Of a stretch of DNA of 36,342 nucleotides, positions 24,481 through 31,063 are shown in pieces; within the stretch, counting starts at the first letter, position 1; every line of letters begins with the position of its first letter. The stretch comes from an uncultured Bacteroidales bacterium (GTDB lineage Bacteria; Bacteroidota; Bacteroidia; Bacteroidales; P3). The position numbers and the translations under genes are program-made. The notes beneath the pieces are model-generated. The model ran no database searches. It saw nothing but the letters and a program-made list of their open reading frames with translations, and had not been told where the DNA came from. The DNA is taken from NCBI GenBank assembly GCA_947165345.1, contig CAMVAA010000006.1, positions 1 through 36,342 on the forward strand. The letters are read 5' to 3'.

Positions 24481-24954
24481 ATGAAACCCATCCTCCACCC
24501 CCTGGCCCTCCTGTTCGCCGCCCTCCTCGTCTGCGGCTGCGCCACGCGTCCCCCGGCGCCCTCCCCGGCGTCGGCCTCCGCACCGGCCCTCCGCCCCGAG
24601 CGCGGCCAGGTCTGGCAGCTCGTCGCACTCCGCGGACGCGACGTGAGCCGCTCCGCGGCACCCGTCACCCTCGAGTTCACACCCGACGCCTTCTCCCTCA
24701 AAGGCCACGCTCAGTGCAACGACTACTATGCCGACTGCCGCATGCGCTGGCTCCGCTCCGACCCCGACGGCGACCGCTACTCTCTGTCCGTCAGCGCCCT
24801 CGCGGGCGGCAAGGTGATGTGCCCCGAGCCGGCCATGAATGCCGACAGCCGCTACCTCGCCCTCCTGGCCAAGGCCGACGAAATGCTCCTCTCTGCCTAC
24901 ACGCTCGTCCTCTACAGCCGCGGCCGCGAGGTCTTGAAATTCGAACTGCTATGA
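24481..24954 (+). CDS. META-domain (HslJ-like) lipoprotein
   Basis: A 157-residue predicted lipoprotein: N-terminal hydrophobic segment with a lipobox-like LVCGC (lipidated Cys20), a short Pro/Ala/Ser-rich linker, then a META/HslJ-type domain with the usual WQLVALRGRDV opening, FTPDAFSLKGHAQCNDYYADC core and the MCPEPAM segment. META-domain function is unclear; HslJ has been linked to stress and novobiocin tolerance in other bacteria. Its stop codon overlaps the start of the NUDIX gene (ATGA). Confidence 0.8.
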   Translation: MKPILHPLALLFAALLVCGCATRPPAPSPASASAPALRPERGQVWQLVALRGRDVSRSAAPVTLEFTPDAFSLKGHAQCNDYYADCRMRWLRSDPDGDRYSLSVSALAGGKVMCPEPAMNADSRYLALLAKADEMLLSAYTLVLYSRGREVLKFELL

Positions 24955-25448
24955 AACTGATGAAACTCTCCTTCCGACGTCTCACCCTCTGCCTCACTCC
25001 ACGCCTCCTCCATCGCCTCAAAGGTCGTATGCGCTGGGTCCGGGCGGCGGGCTGCGTCGTCAGCGACCCCGAGGGCAACCTCCTCCTCATCCGCCGCAAC
25101 GGCCGCTGGGACCTCCCCAAAGGCAAGGTCGAGGCCGGCGAAACACTCTGCCAGGCCGCCCTCCGCGAAACCCTCGAGGAGACGGGCATACCCGTCCAAC
25201 TCGCCGGCCCCCGTCCCTCTCCGCTGAAAACCTACCACATCTACAACCTCTACGGTGGCTGGCACCTGAAGCAGACCTCCTGGTTCGCAGCACGTTGCGC
25301 CGGCGTCAAGCCCCTTGGCCTGGCCCAGCAGGAAGAGGGCATCACCGGTGTCGTATGGGTCAGCCCCGACGAGTGGCGCCGACGCCTCCGCCGCTCCTAC
25401 GGCACCATGCGCATCCTGAGCCGCTCACGTCTCGTCGCCGGTGCCTGA
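24951..25448 (+). CDS. NUDIX hydrolase
   Basis: A 165-residue NUDIX-superfamily pyrophosphohydrolase. The Nudix box is complete at residues 58-80 (Gly58, Glu64, Arg72-Glu73, Glu76-Glu77, Gly79), and WDLPKGKVEAGE precedes it. The substrate (nucleotide, sugar nucleotide or dinucleoside polyphosphate) cannot be read from sequence. The start at 24951 is chosen because it overlaps the META gene's TGA; the frame is open further upstream but those codons lie inside META. The N-terminal 25 residues are basic and precede the domain. Confidence 0.88.
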   Translation: MKLMKLSFRRLTLCLTPRLLHRLKGRMRWVRAAGCVVSDPEGNLLLIRRNGRWDLPKGKVEAGETLCQAALRETLEETGIPVQLAGPRPSPLKTYHIYNLYGGWHLKQTSWFAARCAGVKPLGLAQQEEGITGVVWVSPDEWRRRLRRSYGTMRILSRSRLVAGA

Positions 25449-25517
25449 CGCCCCGCCGCCGAAAAAAAACATGCCCCGCCGTGCAATAAACCCGCGCCCG
25501 GCGGCGTTAGGTGTTGT

Positions 25518-26039
25518 ATGATGAAAGCAAATTCGATACTGACCCTTCTGGCTGCCGCCGCCGTGGCTGTGGCCTGCAACGCCAAGACGCAGCAGTTCAG
25601 CGCCGCCGACGGCTCTGTCACCGCCGTCTACAACGAGCGTTCCCACCAGTGGGCCATCTCCGGCCCCGACGGTCGCGAGGTGGTGCCCGACTACGACTCC
25701 ATGCGCGTCACCGAGGTGAGCGCCGACGGCCACCCCGTGACGGTCGTCTACTATAAAGGCAACCGCCAGCACTGGCTCCAGTACTACAGCACCATGCAGC
25801 TGCGCAGCGAGGGCGAGATGGTCGACGGCCGCCGCCATGGCCGCTGGGTCTTCTACCACTCCAACGGCAACATCCAGAGCGAGTGCACCTACGTCGACGG
25901 CCGTGAGGAAGGCCCCTACCGTGTCTACCGCGAAAACGGCGTGCCCTACTATGTCGGCCAGTACACCGCCGGCCAGCGCTCCGGCACCTGGGAGGTCTAT
26001 GACGCCGACGGACAGATAGTCGAAAAACGCGAATTCTGA
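25518..26039 (+). CDS. Lipoprotein with MORN/YwqK-like repeats
   Basis: A 173-residue predicted lipoprotein (lipobox AVAC, Cys20) with three C-terminal MORN_2/YwqK-type repeats: LRSEGEMVDGRRHGRWVFYH, IQSECTYVDGREEGPYRVY and VGQYTAGQRSGTWEVYD. Some relatives are labelled as antitoxins by automated pipelines, but no toxin gene is adjacent and a surface or periplasmic structural role is more likely. Two adjacent ATGs (25518, 25521) could start it. Its TGA overlaps the cca ATG (TGATG), implying coupling. Confidence 0.8.
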   Translation: MMKANSILTLLAAAAVAVACNAKTQQFSAADGSVTAVYNERSHQWAISGPDGREVVPDYDSMRVTEVSADGHPVTVVYYKGNRQHWLQYYSTMQLRSEGEMVDGRRHGRWVFYHSNGNIQSECTYVDGREEGPYRVYRENGVPYYVGQYTAGQRSGTWEVYDADGQIVEKREF

Positions 26040-27544
26040 TGGTTGACCTCGGCCTCGAACTCTATCGTGCCGTGGGCGCCGAAGCCGACCGCCTGGGTCT
26101 GGAAGCCTATGCCGTCGGTGGCGTCGTCCGCGACTTCTTCCTCGGCCGCCCCTGCACCGACATCGACTTCGTCTGCCTCCGCCGCGACCCCGTCGTCGAC
26201 GCGCCCGCCGGCGAAAGCCCCACGATAGGCATCGAGCTCGCTCATGCTGCCCACCACGCCATCGGCGGCAGCAAGGTCTCCGTCTTCCGCAATTTCGGCA
26301 CCGCCTCCTTCCGTACCCCCGACGGCCTCGAACTCGAGTTCGTCGGCGCTCGCCGCGAGAGCTACAGCCACGACAGCCGCAAGCCCGTCGTCGAAGACGG
26401 CACCCTCGACGACGACCAGCGCCGTCGCGACTTCACGGTCAACGCCCTCGCCGTCTGCCTCAACGCCGGTCGCTACGGCGAACTCGTCGACCCCTTCGGC
26501 GGCATCCGCGACCTGCGCGACGGTCTCCTTCGCACTCCTCTCGACCCCGACGTCACCTTCAGCGACGACCCCCTCCGCATGATGCGCGCCGTCCGCTTCG
26601 CCGCACAGCTCGGATTCCGCATCGTCGACGACACCTTCGACGCCATCGCCCGCAACGCCGCCCGCCTGAAGATCGTCTCCGCCGAGCGCATCGCCGTCGA
26701 GCTGAACAAGATAATGCTCTCGCCCAATCCCTCTCTCGGCCTCAAGCTGATGCTCAAAAGCGGCCTCATGCAGCAGGTCATGCCCGAGGTCGCCGCACTC
26801 TACGGCGTCGAAGTCGTCGAAGGCCGCGGCCACAAGGACGTCTTCTTCCACACCATGCAGGTGCTCGACAACCTCGTCGCCTCCGAGAAAGCCCGCGAAG
26901 AGCAAAATCCCACCACCGACTCCACACCTCACCTTTCACCTTCCACCTCCCTCTGGCTCCGCTGGGCCGCCCTGCTCCACGATGTGGGCAAACCCGGCGT
27001 GAAGCGCTACGACCCACGCCAGGGCTGGACCTTCCACGGCCACGAAGCCCGCGGCGCACACATGGTGAAGCGCATTTTCCAGCGCCTCCGCCTGCCGCTC
27101 GGCCCAGAGATGAAATATGTCGAGAAGCTCGTCATGCTCCACATGCGTCCCATCGTCCTCGCCGAGGACGAGGTGACCGACTCCGCCGTCCGACGGCTCC
27201 TCTTCGAGGCCGGCGACGACATCGACGACCTCATGCTCCTCTGCAACGCCGACATCACCACCCGCAACGAGGACAAGCAGCGCCGCCACCGCGCCAACTT
27301 CGAACTCGTCAAGCGCAAGCTCGTCGAACTCGAGGAGCGCGACCGCATCCGCAACTTCCAGCCGCCCGTCAGCGGTCAGGACATCATGGACACCTTCGGC
27401 ATCGGCCCCTGCCGCGAGATAGGCACCATCAAGGACGCCATCAAGGACGCCATCCTCGACGGCCGCATCCCCAACTCCCGCGACGCCGCCTGGCAGATGA
27501 TGCTCGACCTCGCACGCTCCCTCGGCCTGACCCCAGTTAAATAA
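26039..27544 (+). CDS. cca: CCA-adding enzyme / tRNA nucleotidyltransferase with HD domain
   Basis: A class II polymerase-beta-type nucleotidyltransferase, which adds or repairs the 3'-CCA of tRNA. The NTase signature is AVGGVVRDFFLGRPCTDIDF with the catalytic DID (about residues 23-42), followed by the RRRDFTVNALA motif, the RNA-binding segment DPLRMMRAVRFAAQLGF, and a C-terminal HD phosphohydrolase domain (LLHDVGKP, HGHEARGAHM). Length (501) fits the HD-containing form. A heptamer array encodes residues about 294-303 (STPHLSPSTS) just before the HD domain, in a normally variable linker. The start overlaps the preceding lipoprotein gene. Confidence 0.93.
   Translation: MVDLGLELYRAVGAEADRLGLEAYAVGGVVRDFFLGRPCTDIDFVCLRRDPVVDAPAGESPTIGIELAHAAHHAIGGSKVSVFRNFGTASFRTPDGLELEFVGARRESYSHDSRKPVVEDGTLDDDQRRRDFTVNALAVCLNAGRYGELVDPFGGIRDLRDGLLRTPLDPDVTFSDDPLRMMRAVRFAAQLGFRIVDDTFDAIARNAARLKIVSAERIAVELNKIMLSPNPSLGLKLMLKSGLMQQVMPEVAALYGVEVVEGRGHKDVFFHTMQVLDNLVASEKAREEQNPTTDSTPHLSPSTSLWLRWAALLHDVGKPGVKRYDPRQGWTFHGHEARGAHMVKRIFQRLRLPLGPEMKYVEKLVMLHMRPIVLAEDEVTDSAVRRLLFEAGDDIDDLMLLCNADITTRNEDKQRRHRANFELVKRKLVELEERDRIRNFQPPVSGQDIMDTFGIGPCREIGTIKDAIKDAILDGRIPNSRDAAWQMMLDLARSLGLTPVK
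26920..26947 (-). repeat. Heptamer array (GGTGAAA type) inside cca
   Basis: On the plus strand CTCCACA, CCTCACC, TTTCACC and TTCCACC in 7-bp register; on the minus strand these read as GGTGGAA/GGTGAAA-type units. Translated in frame into the Ser/Pro-rich linker of Cca. Confidence 0.7.
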
Positions 27545-27554
27545 GCTCCCATAA

Positions 27555-27570
27555 AAACCCCGAGGGGTTT
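27555..27570. terminator. Short stem-loop between convergent cca and uvrC
   Basis: AAACCCC (27555-27561) and GGGGTTT (27564-27570) with a 2-nt gap, effectively a 6-bp stem with a CGAG tetraloop. It lies 11 bp after the cca stop with no strong T tract. On the minus strand it is about 70 bp past uvrC. Confidence 0.4.
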
Positions 27571-27638
27571 CATCTCAATAGCCCCCGCCGACCCCCCACA
27601 CACAAAAAAAACTTCGTAGAAAAAAGCCGTAGCGTTTA

Positions 27639-29546
27639 TCAAACCTCCTGCCGCCTTACATACTCATACACCAACCTCGCCTTGGCCGGCCCTATGGCCG
27701 CCGCCAGGTCGTCGAGGGTCTGCAGCTGTATCTGCTTCACCGACCCGAAGCGTAGCAGCAACTCGTGGGCCGTGTGCTCCCCGATACCGGGTATGTCGGT
27801 CAGCGTAGTCCGGAAGGTCCCTTTCGACCGTTTGTCTTTGTGGAAGGTGATGGCGAAGCGGTGCACCTCGTTCTGTATCTGCTCCAGCAGGTGGAAGACC
27901 GGGTCCGTGGGCTTCATCTGTACCACCCTCACCTCCGTGCCGTAACCCTTCCCGTCGGCCGCCTTCGCGAAGCAGAGCAGCTCGTTGGTGCGGTGGCGGT
28001 CGTCTTTCGCCAGGCCCGCTATCGGAAGCTCTATCTTCAGCCGGTCTAAAACCTCGCGGGCCATGTGCATCTGCCCTTCGCCGCCGTCCACGATGAGCAG
28101 GTCGGGCATCGCGCCACCCTCCTCGGCCAGTCGTCGGTAGCGTCGCTCCACCACCTCGGCCATCGAGCCATAGTCATCGTTCAGCCTGTGCCCACCAGCC
28201 CCGTTGTCTCGAAGTCTCGTCGTCTCGAGGTCTTGAAGTCTTGAAGTCTCGACGTCCCCCCTTATATTGAACTTGCGGTATTCCTTCCGGTTGGGCTTGC
28301 CGCCCGTGAAGCGCACCATCCCGGCCACAGCGTAGGCCCCCTGTATGTGCGAGTTGTCGAAGCATTCTATCTCCATCGGCAGCCGCGGCAGCCCCAGCGC
28401 CTGCTGCAGCCGCTCCAGCAGCCGCACCGCTTGCGGCGCCGCGTCGCCTTGTGTCAGCGCGCGCTGGTGGCGGCACTGCTTCTGGTAGCTCTCCACGTTG
28501 CGCAGCGACAGCTCGAGCAGCTTCCGGCGGTCGCCTCGCGGCTCCGCGGTCTGACGCAGGTAGTCGGCCGGCAGCTCCGGCACCTCGAATGGCACTATCA
28601 CCTCGCTGGCGCTGCTCCCCGTCTGCTCGTGCAGCGCCGGTATCACGGTCGAGAGTATCTCGGCGTCGCTCTCGTCGAGCTGCTTCTTTATCTCGTGGTT
28701 GATGCTGTATATTATCGCGCCGTGTTTGATGCGCATGAAGTTGACGTAGGCGTAGCGCTCGTCGCTTATGATGCTCACCGTGTCCACGTCCCGCACGTTG
28801 GTGTCCACCACCGTCGAGCGGCTCTGGTACTCCTCGAGCAGCCTCAGCTTCCTCTTCACCGCCTCGGCCTCCTCGAAGCGCATCTCGCCCGCCAAGGCGT
28901 ACATCTGCGCCTTCATCTGCTCCAGTATCTCCCCGAAGTCCCCTTTCAGTATGCGGCGTATGTCCTCTATGGTGGCCATGTAGTCCTCGCGGCTCTGAAG
29001 CCCGGCGCACGGCGCTCCGCACAGCCCTATCTGGTGTTTCATGCACGGCCGCTTGCCCATGTGGTCGCAGGTCCGGTATTGGAACAGCTGTCGTATGATG
29101 TCCTGCAGCTCCCTCAGTATGCGCCCGTTGGGGTAGGGTCCGAAGTACTGTCCCTTCGTCGTGTGACGTCGGGTGTAGAGCAGCCGCGGAAACGGCTCCT
29201 CCGTGAGGCACAGGTAGGGGTAGGTCTTGTCGTCCTTCAGCATCGAGTTGTAGCGCGGCTGGTAGCGCTTGATGAGGCTGTTCTCCAGCAGCAGCGCGTC
29301 GACCTCCGTCGCGACCACCGTCACTCGGATGTCACGCACCGACCGCACAAGCATCTTTATCTTCGGACTCTTGTCGTCGTAGTGCGAGAAGTAGCTCGAC
29401 ACGCGACGCTGCAGGTTGCGCGCCTTGCCTACATAGATCACCTTCCCCTCGCCGTCCAGGTGCTGGTACACGCCCGGACTCTCAGGTATGGTCTTCAGCC
29501 GCAGTGCTATGCGGTCGATGTTGGGATTGATGCTGCTGTCAATCAA
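27639..29546 (-). CDS. uvrC: Excinuclease ABC subunit C
   Basis: UvrC, the dual-incision nuclease of nucleotide excision repair. The N-terminal GIY-YIG domain is clear (SPGVYQHLDGEGKVIYVGKA), then the Cys-rich segment (CDHMGKRPCMKHQIGLCGAPC), the UVR motif (MRFEEAEAVKRKLRLLE), the RNase H-like 5'-incision domain (ECFDNSHIQG, LLIVDGGEGQ, LAKDD) and C-terminal helix-hairpin-helix motifs (LTDIPGIGEHTAHELLLRFGS). The start is TTG at 29546, overlapping the gldH stop by 8 bp; no nearby ATG fits the family N-terminus. The loop between KFNIR and DDYGSM is about 28 residues instead of the usual handful because an octamer array is inserted in frame (residues about 431-447, VETSRLQDLETTRLRD). Confidence 0.94.
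   Translation of the reverse strand: MIDSSINPNIDRIALRLKTIPESPGVYQHLDGEGKVIYVGKARNLQRRVSSYFSHYDDKSPKIKMLVRSVRDIRVTVVATEVDALLLENSLIKRYQPRYNSMLKDDKTYPYLCLTEEPFPRLLYTRRHTTKGQYFGPYPNGRILRELQDIIRQLFQYRTCDHMGKRPCMKHQIGLCGAPCAGLQSREDYMATIEDIRRILKGDFGEILEQMKAQMYALAGEMRFEEAEAVKRKLRLLEEYQSRSTVVDTNVRDVDTVSIISDERYAYVNFMRIKHGAIIYSINHEIKKQLDESDAEILSTVIPALHEQTGSSASEVIVPFEVPELPADYLRQTAEPRGDRRKLLELSLRNVESYQKQCRHQRALTQGDAAPQAVRLLERLQQALGLPRLPMEIECFDNSHIQGAYAVAGMVRFTGGKPNRKEYRKFNIRGDVETSRLQDLETTRLRDNGAGGHRLNDDYGSMAEVVERRYRRLAEEGGAMPDLLIVDGGEGQMHMAREVLDRLKIELPIAGLAKDDRHRTNELLCFAKAADGKGYGTEVRVVQMKPTDPVFHLLEQIQNEVHRFAITFHKDKRSKGTFRTTLTDIPGIGEHTAHELLLRFGSVKQIQLQTLDDLAAAIGPAKARLVYEYVRRQEV
28206..28256 (+). repeat. 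Octamer array (GTCTCGAA/GTCTTGAA) inside uvrC
   Basis: Six units in exact 8-bp register (28206-28253) plus a partial GTC. They are translated on the minus strand as a near-repeating eight-residue unit (VETSRLQD, LETTRLRD), as expected when 24 bp equals three octamers. Confidence 0.92.
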
Positions 29547-30024
29547 TGTCGTAGTCCACTTTCGTCCTCTCGATGTACACGCCTATGCTGTGCACCCCTT
29601 CCAGGTCGTACTGGCTCGTCGCCTGGCCCACCTCGAGGCGGTAGCGGCCGCTCTTGTTGAAGCTGAAGAAGCTGCGTATCCGTTGCCCCACCGTCCTCCG
29701 TCCGCCCTCGGCGGCCTCGCCGCGCCAGCGGCCGTTCTCCTGCAGGTAAATCGTCGCGTAGAACATGCGCCGTTCTCCGTCAGGGCTGTACAGGTTGACC
29801 GTCAGCGGCACGTTCGTGTAGCGGTAGTGCGCCGTGTCTACACTCACCGTGAAGTCGATGTTGAAGTAGTCCTCGGCGTTGGCTATGTCCACCTCGAAGA
29901 CCTCGGGGGTGAAGCGGTTCCACACGTCGGCGTTGAATGTGCGTTCCTCGTCCACTATGGTGTTGCTCGTGCACCCTGCCGCAAGCAGGGCGGCCATCAC
30001 GAGGGGTAGTATCTGTCGTTTCAT
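29539..30024 (-). CDS. gldH: Gliding motility / T9SS-associated lipoprotein GldH
   Basis: A 161-residue predicted lipoprotein (signal with lipobox LAAGC, Cys18) matching GldH by length and by WNRFTPEVFEVDIANAEDYFNI, YRYTNVPLTVNLYSPDG and RRTVGQRIRSFFSFNKSGRYRLEV. GldH is needed for gliding and normal T9SS-linked surface protein function in Flavobacterium and is widespread in T9SS-bearing Bacteroidota. Its stop overlaps uvrC and it starts 24 bp after asd, so it is in the same operon as two T9SS cargo genes upstream. Confidence 0.88.
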   Translation of the reverse strand: MKRQILPLVMAALLAAGCTSNTIVDEERTFNADVWNRFTPEVFEVDIANAEDYFNIDFTVSVDTAHYRYTNVPLTVNLYSPDGERRMFYATIYLQENGRWRGEAAEGGRRTVGQRIRSFFSFNKSGRYRLEVGQATSQYDLEGVHSIGVYIERTKVDYDID

Positions 30025-30048
30025 CTTGATAATCTTGTTGTTTCTTGT

Positions 30049-31038
30049 CTACTTGGTTCGGCCGCAGAGGTGCTCCATAATCTGCACGGCGTTGGTGGCC
30101 GCCCCTTTGCGGATGTTGTCGGCCACTATCCAGAGGTTCAGGCTCCGCGGCTGCGACGGGTCGCGCCGTACACGTCCCACCCACACCTCGTCGCGGTGGT
30201 GCGACAGGATGGGCATCGGGTAGCGGTTCTGCATCGGCTCGTCGTAGAGTATCACGCCTGGCGTTGAGCCTATCAGCCTCCGCACCTCCTCCAGGTCGTA
30301 GTCTCGCCTCAACTCCACGTTGACGGCTTCGCTGTGTCCGCCCACCACCGGCACCCTCACCACCGTGGCCGTGATGGCTATCTCCGGATCCGCGTATATC
30401 TTGCGCGTCTCGTCGATGAGCTTCTGCTCCTCCGTTGTGTAGCCGTCCGGCTGGAAGTCGCCCCCGTGGGGGAACAGGTTGCGGTGTATGGGGTTGGGGT
30501 AAGCCGGCTCGGACGGCGTCTCGCCACGCTCCTCGCTCTCGAGCTGCCGCACGGCGCGTATGCCGGTCCCGGTGATGCTCTGGTAGGTGGCTATCACGAG
30601 CCGCCGCAGGCCGTATTCCCTTTCGAGGGCCGACAGGGCAAGCACCATCTGTATCGTCGAGCAGTTGGGGTTGGCTATGATGCGGTCCTCGGGGCGCACG
30701 GCCCCTATGTTGACCTCCGGCACCACCAGCGGCACCTCAGGGTCCTTGCGCCAGGCCGAGCTGTTGTCCACCACCGTGGTTCCCACGGCCGCGAAGAGCG
30801 GCGCATATTGGCGCGACACCTCGGCTCCAGCCGAGAAGAGGGCGTAGTCGGGTCGCGCCGCGATAGCGGCGTCCACGCTGACCACCGTCAGCTGCCGGCC
30901 TGCGAAGTCGAGCGTGCTCCCCACGCTCTTCGCCGACGCCGCGGCTATCACCTCCTCGGTGCCGAAGCCCCGTTCGTCCAACACTCGGAGCATCTCGCGC
31001 CCTACAAGGCCCGTCGCTCCCACTACTGCTATTTTCAT
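30049..31038 (-). CDS. asd: Aspartate-semialdehyde dehydrogenase
   Basis: NADP-dependent reduction of aspartyl phosphate to aspartate semialdehyde, feeding lysine/diaminopimelate, threonine and methionine synthesis. The Rossmann motif is VVGATGLVGREML (5-17), the catalytic Cys126 is in NPNCSTIQ, and the substrate/His region is VPVVGGHSEAVNVEL. The 329-residue length is normal. It lies 25 bp after a T9SS cargo gene and 24 bp before gldH. Confidence 0.95.
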   Translation of the reverse strand: MKIAVVGATGLVGREMLRVLDERGFGTEEVIAAASAKSVGSTLDFAGRQLTVVSVDAAIAARPDYALFSAGAEVSRQYAPLFAAVGTTVVDNSSAWRKDPEVPLVVPEVNIGAVRPEDRIIANPNCSTIQMVLALSALEREYGLRRLVIATYQSITGTGIRAVRQLESEERGETPSEPAYPNPIHRNLFPHGGDFQPDGYTTEEQKLIDETRKIYADPEIAITATVVRVPVVGGHSEAVNVELRRDYDLEEVRRLIGSTPGVILYDEPMQNRYPMPILSHHRDEVWVGRVRRDPSQPRSLNLWIVADNIRKGAATNAVQIMEHLCGRTK

Positions 31039-31063
31039 CGTCTTTTGCTTTGTTGTTGTGGCT

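Noticed and set aside
25518-26039. Toxin-antitoxin system based on the YwqK-like repeats
   Set aside because: The protein has a lipoprotein signal and no adjacent toxin gene; neighbours are a NUDIX gene and cca.
28347-29660. 437-codon plus-strand frame opposite uvrC and gldH
   Set aside because: His/Leu/Arg/Val-rich shadow; uvrC and gldH on the other strand are unambiguous.
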